A DNA stretch of 64,000 bases, taken from assembly GCA_963575645.1 (NCBI GenBank), contig OY754465.1, positions 52,599,901-52,663,900 of the forward strand, in the 5' to 3' direction. The translations under genes and the position numbers were made by a program. A model generated the notes under the pieces. That model was not told the DNA's origin. It saw only the letters and a list, made by a program, of their open reading frames with translations, and searched no databases. The stretch is from Xanthostigma xanthostigma. Taxonomy: Eukaryota; Arthropoda; Insecta; Raphidioptera; Raphidiidae. Shown here piece by piece: positions 10,336 to 21,073 of the stretch; positions within the stretch are counted from its first letter, which is position 1, and each line of letters begins with the position of its first letter.

Positions 10336-10735
10336 CAGGATTCTTCATATTTGTATATCAAATATCCTCCCAAAATTTGATTTCAATCCGTTCAATCCGT
10401 TTGTATCGTGCTCAGAACAGACATTCGGTTTCGGGTGTAAAAACTAGTTTCGGTCAAACACAAAAAGATAACACTCTCCATAATATATTTCATCACACGC
10501 TAAAAAAACAACCGACCATTTTGTTCGGTTCTGTGTTTACGTTTCACAAACTGAAAAGTTTTTTAAAAACGATCAGATAATCAATTCAATTAAACAAGTT
10601 TATATCAGTTTGAATAAAAAACTTTTACAGCGTCTGGTTGTTTTTATCCTGTAAGAAATTCGGAAAAAATTGATTTGTTGGCAGTATTTAGGCGACATTT
10701 TGTATGATTTACGACCGTTGTTATTATCAAAGTAA
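10336..10735. other. Unassigned DNA
   Basis: AT-rich, with two overlapping short frames without motifs. Nothing recognisable. Confidence 0.4.
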
Positions 10736-11535
10736 AAAATTGACTCTGGGCTATTTGCAAGGAAGCGGAGTTACAAATTTATCGATGCGAGCGTTTGTGG
10801 CGAGCACTAGGGGAAACTTCAAACTCAAATTTTCCGTATATCAGTGAGCAATGTTTATTAAAAGTGAAAAGAGGTATAATTTTATAAAGTTTTTTAATTA
10901 TAACAAAAACATGGGCAAAATTAGACGATCTGGAAATGTTTGTTGTAGTTATTCCAGGCTGTTGCGCTGATGGCGATTTAAGTAAAATAAAAATCATTGG
11001 CGCCATAATTTAACATTACGCTGTCAGTGTAAACAAATTAATTAATTATTTATAGATTGTACGTCACAATTGATAAATAAATAATTCTCACGTACCTTTT
11101 ATGTTATGCTATTTATGTAATGATTTACAATCTGAATTTTATTACCTATATATAAAATTAACAGCAGTTTTCCTTATTACAGTTTTTGACGTGATAACGT
11201 CTTACAAATTGATGAAACACCGGCTGCACGCACGAAAAAGTGTCACGTTCTGCCTGAGCCTGAGCGTGCAAGCGAGAGCGCGGTATAAGCGATAGAGAGG
11301 CACGATCGGCCCAAGCGTCGGCTTGTACGCATTTCTTTCTCTTCTCGCGTGACGTCAGAGAGTTCATCAATGTTTCTTTATGACGTTATCACGTAAAACT
11401 ATCGTCCGTAAACCGACTTTACAGACAACCAATTTTTTTGACACATCATGGTCCATTAAAATGAGTTAAATAATTCTCTATTACCCACTAGCGGCGTTAG
11501 TAGGCTCCGTGCACACAGCCTATATGCCAATTTGT
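10736..11535 (+). repeat. Interspersed repeat I, copy 1 (interrupted)
   Basis: Matches 62620-63175 on the opposite strand for most of its length: GAGCACTAGGGGAAACTTC, AAACATTGCTCAC (reversed), GGCGCCATAATTTAAC-like text, ACGCTGTCAGT and ACCCACTAGCGGCG. In this copy a 257-bp element (11183-11439) splits it. The other copy reads across that point (GTGTCAAAAAAATATAATAAGG reversed), giving an empty site. The minus strand of the other copy holds a possible THAP-domain start. Confidence 0.65.
11183..11439 (+). mobile_element. GTGATAACG element (family J), copy 1
   Basis: Begins TTTTTGACGTGATAACGTC and ends with ACGTTATCACGTAAAACTATC...CAGACAACCAATTTTTTT. Other copies are 40854-41151 (plus) and 42964-43625 (minus). 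GTGATAACGT near one end is the inverse of ACGTTATCAC near the other, so a subterminal inverted repeat exists. All copies sit in T-runs. Here the insertion is proven by the uninterrupted paralogous repeat near 62.73 kb. No coding sequence. Confidence 0.65.
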
Positions 11536-11949
11536 GTGTAGCGACACTTTTGTTACTTTTCTATCACTGCGCGCGCACCCGATCCTACCTACAAAACAAG
11601 CTTGAAAAGACGTCTCGTGTGAAGCGAGTACATAAGAGCAATCAAGAAAACCAGCGCTAGAAAACTAATAGTCAAATCCAGCAAGTAATCTAGTGGCAAA
11701 TCCAGCCTCGTGTGCAGCGGCCTTAATAGAGGTTACAGAACCGCGTCTCTACTCCTTAAGTTTTGAATATGGACCGAATTACAATCGACTGATTAGAATT
11801 CTCCTTCGGTTGTTTTATTTTAATTCTGCAGCAAGTTACTTCACTAGTATTCGAACCCCTAACCATGCACAACTTAGTTTTGACTGCGGTACAAACATAA
11901 CACAGAAGTACAATCCACGTCAGCATTATATAATACGGTCATTCATTAG
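11536..11949. other. Repeat-rich DNA before the minisatellite
   Basis: Contains CCTCGTGTGCAGCGGCCTTAA at about 11707-11727, which is the terminal motif of the MITE at 50779-51505 with TTAA beyond it, so a related element end is present. The 113-codon frame over 11693-12034 crosses this motif and has no protein signature. Confidence 0.4.
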
Positions 11950-13662
11950 CAACCGGTTTTATCGCGGTTTTAGTCGTTTGTCTTTCAATAGCCATATCGC
12001 GGGTCAGTGTAAGAATGTCTATAATTACCGCTAGTAAAATTCATTTTTTCAAAATGTATTCATTCAAAAATCGGTTAGATTCAAGTTTAAACTAATAAAA
12101 TTAATCATTTCGTAATCATAAAGTGGATCTAATCCAGTGTTCATACTGTTCGAAAACTCATTATTCACAACCGGTTTTATTGCGGTTGTACTCATATAAT
12201 AAATCATCAATTACATACAAATAATGCACCAGTTCAATGATATTCATTCTACAATGCTATGTTTCTCCAGATATGATCGATGTTTATTCAAGTTCCATTT
12301 ATTCATACTTGATTTTGTTGCGGTTGTACTCATATAATGAATCACCCATCACTCACGGATAATGAATCACTTTAATAATATCCATAAAGCACCTAAATAT
12401 GAATAATGTTTATTCAAGTTTTATTTATTCACAACCGCGGTTTTATTGCGGTTGTACTCATATAATGAATCGCCCATCACTCACAGATAATAAATCACTT
12501 TAATAATATCCATAATGCACCTAAATATGAATAATTTTATTCAAGTTTTATTTATTCACAACCGCGGTTTTATTGCGGTTGTACTCATATAATGAATTAC
12601 CCATCACTCACAGATAATGAATCACTTTAACAATATCCATAATGCACCTAAATATGAATAATGTTTATTCAAGCTTTATTTATTCACAAACGCGATTTTA
12701 TTGCGGTTGTACTAATATAATGAATCATCCATTAAATACAAATATTGCGCCAGTTCAATGATATACATTCTACAACCATATATTTCGCCAAATATTATCG
12801 CTGTTTATTCAAGTTTCATTCATTCATAACTGATTTTGTTGCGGTTGTACTTATATAATGAGTCAGTCATTAATCACAGATAATGAATCACTTCAATAAT
12901 ACCCATAACACACTAGCTATAGCTTCTTCAAATATGACTAACAATTATTCAAACTTTATTTATGTACAACCGATTTCATTGCGGTTGTACTCATATAATA
13001 AATCGTTCATAAAAGAAAAATAATGTATCAGTTGTTCAGACAAGTTTTCCAAACATAATCGATATTTATCCAACCTTCAATTATTCACAACCGGTTTTAT
13101 TGCGGTTGTACTCATATAATGGATCACCCATTACTCATAGATAATGAGTCACTTTAATAATACCCATAATAATGTATCGGCATATTATGTCTACAAAAAT
13201 GAGTAATGTTTATTTATTCACAACGGATTTTATAGTGGTGGTACCTGCTCATGTAATGAATCACCCATTAAATAAAGATAATGGATCAGTTAAAAAATGT
13301 TCAAGTCAACACTGTTCAAAAAAGTTCTTCGATGTTTATCTAAGCTTCAGTTATTCACAGCCGATTTTGTTGCGGTTGTATTAAACAAAGACAATCATGA
13401 ATTTACCGGTAACTGTATTCAAGTTTCGATTAATTAATTATTTAACAACCGGTTTATTGCGGTTGTATTCATATAATGACACAGATGGTGAACCAGAGAA
13501 TATGTCCATACTGTAGAAACCTACACGCGTTGACCGTAAGCCCGGCAAGTTCTTCCAAGTACGATCGATGTTTATTCAAGCTTCAGCCATCCGCAGGGAT
13601 TACCTATCTCCGTCCGTTACCAACCCGGCTTCAAGTCCGATTGCGGTTTTGTTCGTGTCACA
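11950..13662 (+). repeat. Minisatellite of about 130-bp units, most with an ACAACCG/CGGTTGT hairpin
   Basis: The phrase TTGCGGTTGTACTCATATAATGAATC, whole or mutated, recurs at about 12181, 12319, 12447, 12573, 12702, 12840, 12980, 13101, 13233, 13371 and 13458, with diverged copies near 11963 and 13640. Spacing is 121-140 bp except at the decayed right end. The best-conserved units (12420-12700) are nearly identical. Upstream of the phrase many units carry CACAACCGCGGTTTTATT or a variant, so the two together fold into a hairpin (ACAACCG or ACAACCGC with GCGGTTGT). Each unit also contains two or three ATAATGAATCA subrepeats. No protein-coding signal runs through it. Central units are the most alike and outer ones diverge, the usual pattern of unequal exchange. 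Confidence 0.85.
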
Positions 13663-13670
13663 TATAAATA
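13663..13670 (+). promoter_or_regulatory. TATA-box-like sequence at the array end
   Basis: TATAAATA followed by GCGCTGCGTCACATCAAC looks like a core promoter. However, it is the mutated equivalent of the CATATAATGAATC piece of each minisatellite unit and no gene follows, so it may be a coincidence. Confidence 0.2.
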
Positions 13671-14346
13671 GCGCTGCGTCACATCAACAAATGTATCCCA
13701 TTCCCCCTCTCTTTCTATATAATATACAATGTGTACATATATCTTTCTCTCTCGTCCTGCGTATTCGTTAGTAGTTTAGCACTATAAATTAGACATGGAT
13801 CGTGCCTTTTATTATTTATGACAATATTTTTTCGCGACACCCTTTTTATAATTTCGTGTTTTTATTCAAATGAAACTTGTAGCTTGGTAAGCAAACGAAA
13901 TAAATTGCAAACCTTTTTGCTCTGTAATAAAAACATTAAAATAAATTTTGTGTTTCGGTGTAATATAAAAATAAAATGTTATAATATCAGAGCGAATGCA
14001 AGGTGTATAAAAACAACCAATGAAAAATACGGTCGGTAAAAGAGAGAACCTGAATTTATGGCATTGGAGTTCGTTTCTTTAATCAGATATCTCTCTTAGT
14101 TTATACAAAGTATTTTACAGAAACAAGAGAAGTATGATTTAAATTTGCCATTAAAATTACATTAACTTTAATATTCGCGAATGTAATTTTATATAGTTAC
14201 TGTCCTTTTGGAATGAAAGTCCCTTATGGCACGATATAGAAAATGGCGAAAACAAGTGTAAGATTTTGACAGTCACGACGCTTTTTTGTTATAAATTAAT
14301 GTGTAGTAACAAGCATGTATGTTGAGTTATTGACACACATAATCGT
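13671..14346. other. Unassigned DNA
   Basis: Pyrimidine-rich 13700-13760, then AT-rich sequence. The short frame at 13818-14039 has no motif. Confidence 0.4.
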
Positions 14347-14363
14347 GGCTCAATGGTTTAGGG

Positions 14364-15543
14364 CAGTAATGGCAAACCTTTTTGAGAAGTGGGTCAAATT
14401 TTGGTAAATATTTTTTTTAGTACTAGCTCGTGCGCCACTAAGTCAGTGGCGTTACTTGTCAAAGGAGAGGGGGGATGGTTTTTAGTTTGAAACTTTTTTT
14501 GGATGACACACGACGTTTTACGACCATTCTGGATACAGCGTGTTTTTTTCTATAAACATGATGATTTTGCCAAAGTTCCGAAAGATGTCTGTTTTCGTCT
14601 AAAATCGCTTGTTTTAAGAGGTATGCCTTGAAAAAATTGCAATGATCGAATTCTTTATTATACTTTTTAAATTGAGAATGCTTGCAGAAAAAATACGCTG
14701 AATTCAATGAGCGTAAGCAAACGTCTGTATCTCTTTTAGTTTGGAAACTACGGCCATTCGAAGGTTTTATATGATTTCCTGAAAACTATAGACGCAGATA
14801 ACTTCTAAACCAAAAGATATACAGACGTTTGTTTGTGCTCCTTGGATTCAGCGTGTTTTTTTCTATAAGCATGATGATTTTGCAAAAGTTCCGAAAGATT
14901 TCGATTTCGTCAAAAATCGCATTTTTTTAAAGATGTATGCCTTGAAAAAATTGCAAAAATCGAATTCTTTAATATACTTGTGAAATTTAGGAACTTACAG
15001 AAAAACAGTAACAGCTCTTAGTAATGCAGTGCAAGCAGCAAGTCTATAAGAGCGACGGTGGTTCAGTGGTAGAATGCTCGTCTGCCACGCGGGCGCCCTG
15101 TGATCGATTACTGACCGATGCAATTATCTTTTTTGTTTTTGGAATTGCAAATAACTTGATTTATTTATATTTTTTATTTTTAGATATTGCAAATCACTTG
15201 ATTAATTTTTTTTTATACTGACTCATCAAAAATTTTAATGTTTCCCGTTAACCTAGAATCTTGTTTGGCGCGAAAGAAGGTTGCATAGCACAAGTAAAGG
15301 AAAAAATTCGAAAATCATAAATTTCTGATTTTATATAGGTATAGAGAATGTTTACATGACAAATTTAATTTTTATGAAATAACGGTACGGAACACTCGCA
15401 CTTGTCCGGTTTTTTTTTAGTATTATTGACTGTTCTCTCTTTTATGATAAAAAAAATTAGTTTATAGAAATAAACACGTGGGTCATTTAAAAAGCCTGCG
15501 TGGGTCAGTGTCTGACCCGCGGGTCATACGTTCGCCCTCACTG
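14364..15543. mobile_element. Non-autonomous hAT element with 8-bp TSD
   Basis: Starts CAGTAATGGCAAACC and ends TTCGCCCTCACTG, flanked by GTTTAGGG (14356-14363) and GTTTTGGG (15544-15551), an 8-bp duplication with one mismatch. Inside is a direct duplication of about 160 bases (about 14525-14700 and 14840-15000; shared AGCGTGTTTTTTTCTATAA, CATGATGATTTTGC, AAGTTCCGAAAGAT) separated by a short inverted stretch. A tRNA-Gly-like sequence sits at 15052-15121. No transposase frame remains. Confidence 0.8.
15052..15121 (+). pseudogene. tRNA-Gly(GCC)-like sequence
   Basis: The D-arm and anticodon arm (GTGGTTCAGTGGTAGAATGC, then CTGCCACGCGGGC) match insect tRNA-Gly with anticodon GCC almost exactly. 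The acceptor stem has a mismatch (GCGACGG against CCGATGC) and the T-arm is mutated (CTGTGATCGATTACTGA lacks a stem). It lies inside a hAT element and is followed by T-rich text resembling that after the tRNA-like sequence at 26880-26949. Together these suggest a tRNA-derived SINE head or a captured pseudogene rather than a working tRNA gene. Confidence 0.65.
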
Positions 15544-15702
15544 GTTTTGGGGGTATGGATCCCGCTTTGTGTGCAAGAGGTCTGGGGTTCAAATTCCGGT
15601 TGAGCCTAATATTATTTTGTTTATTTTTTTAGTAACAGAAAAATTAATATTGCTCAAAATATTCATGTAGGCAGTAAGTAATACTTTATTTTTAAACAAT
15701 AA

Positions 15703-16287
15703 TCATATATATTAATACGCTATAAGGTTAAAGATGTTTGCCTCACTTTTTAGAAAAAACCTCGCAATTTCTCCACATAAATTATATATCATTTTGGAGA
15801 TAATTGCTTGCTCTACTGACATCGAAAAAATGTATTATTGCTTTTGTTTTTGTAAATTAATTAAAATACAGCAACGCTGAACAAAGTCTGCCATCTGACG
15901 GCTTTAATTTTGAAACAACACTTCGATCTGTCATCTGACCTTCATATTGTAATACAACAGACATAATACTGCATACTGCCATCTGACGGCTTTAATTTTG
16001 AAACGGCGAGCAACGCTGAACAACGTCACAGCAATGCTGTATGATGCCATCTGACGGCTTTGCTCAACGCTTTTGCTACTTGCGCCTCTATATGACAATT
16101 TTAGTAAAATATTTCTTCGATCTGTCATCTGAGCTTCATATTGTAATACAACAAAAAGAAGAACGTTATAAGCAGTGTGCAAAATTAGAACCGAATTAAA
16201 TACCTGCAATCATATTTAAAAAATAATTTTGTAAAGTGATAATTATTATACTTATTTAGTACGAATAATTCGCACAGGTCACACTAG
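15703..16287 (+). mobile_element. Helitron (family 3, copy 1)
   Basis: Starts TCATATATATTAATAC after an A and ends CACACTAG before a T, with a perfect hairpin (GTGCGAATAATTCGCAC-type, here GTACGAATAATTCGCAC) about 10 bases before the end. The second copy, 60560-61089, has a paralogous empty site that proves the borders. The interior holds several copies of CCATCTGACGGCTTTAATTTTGAAAC and its relatives and of ATTGTAATACAACA in both orientations. No coding sequence. Confidence 0.8.
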
Positions 16288-16740
16288 TAATTTTTATTTG
16301 TATAGTGTTAATGTTTCGTACAAAACGTAGCACTTATGAAATCACTTCAGAGTTCATCCGTCCGTCTGTTACAGGCGATGGGTTCGCAATTCTCACTATC
16401 GAACTATTGATATTACCTAATATAGGCACACAAAACGTGGTATTCGCGGCTTAACAGCCATTATAATAGTAGAGCTTATTTGTTAGCCTGCAAAGTGCTA
16501 CAGTTAAGTTTATTAAACTGAGATGGCAGTGTTTGCATTTGTAATGTAGCAGGGTTTCGAGGGACGGATTATTGAGCCATTTGCGCTATAACTGAACAAA
16601 TAGGAATTTTTTATTTATCAAACATAATACGTGGTGCGTTCAAATAACATGACGCGAGTCAGTTGCACACACCGATAGTATGATTATCTATTTGGTTAAC
16701 AGAGCTGTATTTTGTTCATAATAATAGTTTTATATCTAGA
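16288..16740. other. Unassigned DNA
   Basis: Nothing coding. Target of the next hAT insertion (GTCTAGAC). Confidence 0.4.
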
Positions 16741-16748
16741 GTCTAGAC

Positions 16749-17036
16749 CAGGGGCGGGCAAATCTTTTGATCGGCGGGCCACATAGCTGATGAAAATTTG
16801 ACCGCGGGCCGGATGGCTGACGAAATATCACCGCGGGCCAAAAATATGCAGAAAAAAAGATCCTCACATTCTATTTCCGCATTCGGAGAGCAAAAAAAAA
16901 AGGTCCTCACATTCTATTTCCGCACGTGGAGAGCAAAAAAAAAAAGGTCCCCGCATTCTATTTCCGCTACTATTTTTCTAAAATGCTTCGCGGGCCGGAT
17001 AAGGCTGCGCTGCGAGCCGCCATTTGCCCAGGCTTG
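16749..17036. mobile_element. Non-autonomous hAT element with 8-bp TSD GTCTAGAC
   Basis: GTCTAGAC stands at 16741-16748 and 17037-17044. The ends CAGGGGCGGGCAAAT and ATTTGCCCAGGCTTG are imperfect inverted repeats of a hAT type. The GC-rich ends contain several GCGGGCC blocks. Inside (about 16855-16970) three tandem units of about 50 bases, each with CATTCTATTTCCGC and an A-run, have expanded. No transposase remains; the short open frame over it is fortuitous. Confidence 0.8.
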
Positions 17037-17044
17037 GTCTAGAC

Positions 17045-17474
17045 CAATCAGGACTGCCAAACTTTTTTCGGCCACGTGATGGCATCACTGGAAAGTGAGG
17101 TATAGGGGAAGGTTGGGATCATTGGACTAACTAAATATATTAAAAAATTCGCTACTGGCAACATTCTAAGTCACCGCCTCCATCGAGCCTCAGGGCTCTT
17201 GTTAACGACCGTTTTAGTCAACGAGTAACGGGCCGACGCGAAACGGTTACCTTTGTACACGATCCGCTAATATACGTGAGCGCGTCCGTTGTTATCGATA
17301 TTATTTCTATACTTGAAAGGCGAAGAAGTGCAAGTACGTTATTTTTGTAATTTTCTAAAGTCTTGTCCCTGCAACACTGGCCTATTATGAACAAGGCTAA
17401 TTAATAAATCCATATATCAATATCAATTTTAAACTCCATATTCACAATGAGCAGAACAAGGTAGGTAGGTATAG
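17045..17474. other. Unassigned, partly GC-rich DNA
   Basis: The start (TAGGGGAAGGTTGGGATCATTGG) resembles the end of the MITE at 57803. The part 17190-17300 (CTCTTGTTAACGAC, ACGGGCCGACGCG) is imperfectly repeated in inverse at about 18195-18250, which may be a very old inverted-repeat element enclosing the next hAT. Confidence 0.4.
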
Positions 17475-17482
17475 GTAAAAAC

Positions 17483-18013
17483 TAGTGATGTGCCGGATCG
17501 TTAAAAATGTATATCCGCCGATACGGATCTGAATACGGATTTTTGGTTTCAAGATCCGCAGATACGGATACGGATCTTAACTTTCTTAGAGTACGTGGCG
17601 GTAAATATTGCACATTGACCTTTGGAAAGGGACTATCTGTTATGGGAAAAAGTTATTGACCTCTTTAAGTGTTAACTCTCATAACAGATTGTCTCTTTCC
17701 AAAGATCGATGTGCAATATCTCATTAAAAAGATAGTTGATTTAGTACCTTTGAGTTATGTACTATTAGTATGGTACTCACTACGATAAATGTTTGCAATA
17801 TAAAGGCGCCAAATACGGTTTAAAAAAATAAAAATGGAATTTAACAGGTTTTCATTATTACCTAATCACCTATATATATAAAATTTCATCTATGAATTGA
17901 AAATTAATAAGATAAAAGATCCGTAAAAGATCCGCAAAAAAACTAACGGATACGATTACGGATCTTTCTTCTCCCTCGGATATCCGCGGATACGGATATC
18001 CGGCACATCACTA
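17483..18013. mobile_element. hAT-type MITE with 8-bp TSD GTAAAAAC
   Basis: TIRs TAGTGATGTGCCGG and CCGGCACATCACTA are perfect over 14 bases and continue imperfectly through repeats of GATACGGATC. GTAAAAAC flanks it at 17475-17482 and 18014-18021. A nested hairpin with arms of about 45 bases (about 17607-17721; TTGGAAAGGGACTATCTGTTATG and its inverse) is inside. No coding sequence. Confidence 0.85.
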
Positions 18014-18021
18014 GTAAAAAC

Positions 18022-18619
18022 GTGCTCGCACATCTGTCGTCGTCAACGGACTTCTATGAAATTGCGTGGTCCAGTGCATCGGACCGACCGCCGTACCGCA
18101 CCGAGAGGCGACGTGCGGGTATCCGTTGAGTTTTGTTGAAATGGTTACATGCCCGTCGCGTTAACAAACAACCACACTAACCTATTGAACACTGCGCGTC
18201 GGCCCGTCATAAAAATCGGGCCGTTATCCGTTGTCGTTAACAAGAGTACTCACGGGGCACGACTGACGTGTGTGAGAGTGTTTACGGCATTGAAACAATA
18301 TGTTTTCAGTGGTCCAATCATAGCAACATTTCCCTACGTCAATGTCATTCAAAAATCAGTACTGCTTATGAACGTATATCGCACCGCAACACACTTAAAC
18401 TCCATATACGCTCTGTCTCATACCCGTAGCATCTTACTCGCAATGATAGACAGTTTTGTAACCGTCTGGCAGACATTTAGAACCGACAAAATGATTTGGC
18501 TTATATATTTTTTATTTTATTACATACCTACTGTTTTGAATGAATTGGAAAAATTTCATATATTGCTAAACGTCATCAAATCAGAACCACAAAAAAGTCT
18601 TAACATAATTATGGACGAT
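18022..18619. other. Unassigned DNA with relatively GC-rich start
   Basis: A frame of 221 codons opens at 18149 and runs into the MITE at 18623. Its translation has no domain, repeats or signal I recognise, and its last third is MITE sequence. I do not call it a gene. Confidence 0.4.
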
Positions 18620-18622
18620 TTA

Positions 18623-18806
18623 GGCCTAGCACACATGAAGAGCGTTCAACGCGCGTTGGCCAAACGCGTGTTTACAATTTCTATACAATTGTATATAACT
18701 GTTTACATGATAACGCGCGTTCAACGTGCCACCAACGCGCGTTATCATGTAAACAGTTATATACAATTGTATACAAATTGTAAACGCCTCTCATATAAAC
18801 TAGGCC
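18623..18806. mobile_element. PIF/Harbinger-like MITE, TSD TTA
   Basis: Termini GGCCTAG and CTAGGCC, flanked by TTA at 18620-18622 and 18807-18809. The interior is an almost complete palindrome built on GTTTACATGATAACGCGCGTT and its inverse, so a transcript would form one long hairpin. TTA duplication with GGC-type ends fits PIF/Harbinger elements. 184 bp, no coding. Confidence 0.75.
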
Positions 18807-18809
18807 TTA

Positions 18810-19760
18810 GATAATAATAAATTTTATTATAACAACATTATTCATTACAAATTTTAAAAATTCAATTCTTCAAGGACACACAGAGGTTATATTTAACATC
18901 TATTTTATCAATCAATTCGTTATGGGCAGCCAGTCTTTAATTCCTTTTTAGTGATAGTTTTTAAGTTATTTGATAATTTTAATGATTTTTATAAAAAAAC
19001 TTTTCTGAAGATGGACTAATAAGCTAATTAATTGAAAATAAACATTTTTGGAATGGATTTCTTTCTCATTTTCATCTAAATTTATGTGCGTATTGAATAA
19101 TTATTACATACTGAATTTAAAGGTAGGTATTAAAATTTCAAAACGCCTCAAGGACTTTTTTTGCAGAGAAAATTTCGTAAAATTAAAAATTTACAGCTTG
19201 GATAGGCCCTTCAGCCAGGTCTTCAGTAGTTTCAAAAATACAACTGTCGGTAATCGAAGCTCAAATTCAATGAAAATCGACGGCACTATGTCATTTCGCG
19301 TCGCGACGCTTCCTGTCGCCGGTGTTTTTGTCATCAGACATAAATTAAAATACACAATTTTTGTACATAATTTTAAAAACATTTGCTATTTGACTGTGCA
19401 TCAAAAGAAACGCTGTTCAAAGAAAAGTAATAAGAAATACTCTATGCACTTTTGTCAGTACACAAATAAAATACGTATATTCGAAATCTCGTCGAAAAGC
19501 GGAGGTTTTATTCAGATTTTGTAAGAATATCTTTCATAATACAAAATGATGATCCAAGTACATATAACAGTACAGTGTTGACATCAGAACATGTATAATA
19601 AGATCCCATAATTCTAAACTACAAATCTCGACTCGACTGCCATGTATTTGTGTATTCCTTGTTGAATTTTTATCTTTTTACTCTATTCACGTAGAAGCAA
19701 GAAAGCCAACTGATCTTTTAAAATACTGTACGTGTTTGTTTGCAAAATCATACTTTAAAG
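18810..19760. other. Unassigned AT-rich DNA
   Basis: A 158-codon frame at 19048-19524 has no recognisable motif, biased K/S/F composition and overlaps a minus-strand frame. I treat it as chance. Confidence 0.4.
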
Positions 19761-19762
19761 TA

Positions 19763-20145
19763 CAGTGTAAACTCCATTTAACATCACTCGATATAACGAC
19801 AAACTCCTTAAAACGTCGAAATTACTTAATTCCAGTTGGTTTACCCGGTTGCTCATATGATACATTTTAAATAACGACAACAATACGTCGTCATTATACA
19901 ATAAACAGTACTTGTTTGTTATTTTGTTGCTTTGTTGTCGGCGTCATGCGTACCGAAGATTCTAAGAAATTTGTTCTTTTGTTTGTTGGGATTATCTTTC
20001 ATATGTTTGTTGGTCAGTTGTAAATTTTATATGTTTTGAGTAAATACATATTATAGTAAAAAAATATTAATAAGTTATATCTATGTTTAACGACAACTCT
20101 CAATAACGCCATAAAGTGCACAGTCTCTTGAGTTTCGCTACACTG
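19763..20145. mobile_element. pogo-like MITE, copy 1
   Basis: Ends CAGTGTAAACTCC and CTACACTG, flanked by TA on both sides, with repeated ATAACGAC and AACGACAAC motifs inside. It shares long stretches (ACTCCTTAAAACGTCGAAAT, AATAAACAGTACTTGTTTG, GGGATTATCTTTCATATG) with copy 2 at 21074-21975. TIR form and TA duplication fit pogo/Tigger-type elements. No transposase frame. Confidence 0.75.
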
Positions 20146-20439
20146 TACTTTAAAGTTCTGTATCGAAAACTTATTCATAATGATGTCGACTTACAACCAC
20201 GACGAATAAATATTTATACCCTGGAAGTATAAGACAGAATAGATTTATACCTGCAGGAAACATAATTATGGTTGGAGAATTAAATTATCGCTATTTATTC
20301 GAAGAAATAGCTACCTGAAGAACAAATGAACCGAATAAATAACTACTTACGTTCGGTGAATATGGCCATAAAATAATTATAAAGAAACGAGAAATTACGA
20401 AAGTGTGATTTGACATGTTAAAGCCATATGATCGACAGC
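20146..20439. other. Unassigned DNA
   Basis: No coding signal; phrases around 20215-20260 (AATAGATTTATACCTGCAG) recur near 33005-33020, so part is repeat-derived. Confidence 0.4.
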
Positions 20440-20735
20440 CGCGGTCAAGGTTAGTAGATTACAGAGGTTGCCTCATTCCGTTGGATAGTAGTGGGCGGAT
20501 CACGTCATTCGGCCTGATAACGGCTGTTATTTAAATGTTATTTAGAATTTTTATTAATTTTATTAAATAATAATTTTTTTGAAAGTATACATCGTTGAAT
20601 AATATTTCATTACTACACCCTGTGCGATAATATGAAGTATACAGTTTTGTGCTCAGATATTCGGTCATTCCCGAGCTTACGCTGGTTGATCAGATGAAAC
20701 TAGGCAACCTCTGTAATCTACCAACGTTGAACCGT
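20440..20735. mobile_element. MITE with about 35-bp TIRs
   Basis: CGCGGTCAAGGTTAGTAG followed by ATTACAGAGGTTGCCT is mirrored at the right by AGGCAACCTCTGTAAT and CTACCAACGTTGAACCGTG. No clear target duplication could be read, so the superfamily is open. Confidence 0.65.
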
Positions 20736-21073
20736 GGGTATTGCAAAATTACTGCCTTATAAATGCTCGAACTGTGCGGCAATATCTTTATTATCTGACG
20801 GGAAAGAGACAGTAATAGAGAGAAAGAGAGAGAGACGAGCTATAGTAACGCCACTAACGAACACATTAAATATTTCCTTTGAGGAACGTGTATTATGTAA
20901 TAATACTGAATTGTGGGTAATTACGGGTTCAACATAATAAGTCTCGACTCACATAATAACTCCGAACGAAGGTGTTGAATTTTGTTCACAAACTTAGAAT
21001 TTGCTTCTCGCTTTGTAGCAAGGCTTACGATTATTTTATATAATTTTACCTATCACGGACAACGCAATACATA
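20736..21073. other. Unassigned DNA with a GA run
   Basis: A purine microsatellite-like run at about 20817-20838. The short frame over it is not supported as a gene. Confidence 0.4.

Larger units (their letters stand above)
14347..15606 (+). pseudogene. tRNA-Pro-like sequence split by a hAT element
   Basis: The left part (14347-14363) starts GGCTCAATGG and the right part (from 15552) runs GGTATGGATCCCGC through GGTTCAAATT to TTGAGCC at 15606. The acceptor strands GGCTCAA and TTGAGCC pair perfectly, and the D-loop text (TTTAGGGGTATG), anticodon-arm text and GGTTCAAAT T-loop match the shape of insect tRNA-Pro. The anticodon position reads TGT, where a proline tRNA would have TGG. The hAT element at 14364-15543 inserted in the D-loop and duplicated 8 bases (GTTTAGGG and GTTTTGGG), so the sequence cannot be processed as a tRNA. 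It may be a dead tRNA gene or a tRNA-derived SINE head; the T-rich text downstream does not decide. Confidence 0.65.

Noticed and set aside
11693-12034. 113-codon open frame
   Set aside because: Crosses a MITE end and the first diverged minisatellite units; no motif.
12181-13480. Considered as a CRISPR-like or regularly spaced array
   Set aside because: The repeats are contiguous tandem units of about 130 bp with diverged sequence rather than short identical repeats with unique spacers, and the DNA is eukaryotic.
17190-18250. Inverted GC-rich pair (CTCTTGTTAACGAC, GGGCCGACGCG) as an outer element around the hAT
   Set aside because: Similarity fades after about 50 bases and no target duplication could be read; left as a note only.
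18149-18814. 221-codon open frame
   Set aside because: Its last third runs through a Harbinger-like palindrome, the rest has no domain or composition typical of protein, and no support for splicing or a promoter is visible.
19048-19524. 158-codon open frame
   Set aside because: Composition follows the AT-rich DNA, there is an opposing frame on the other strand and no motif is present.
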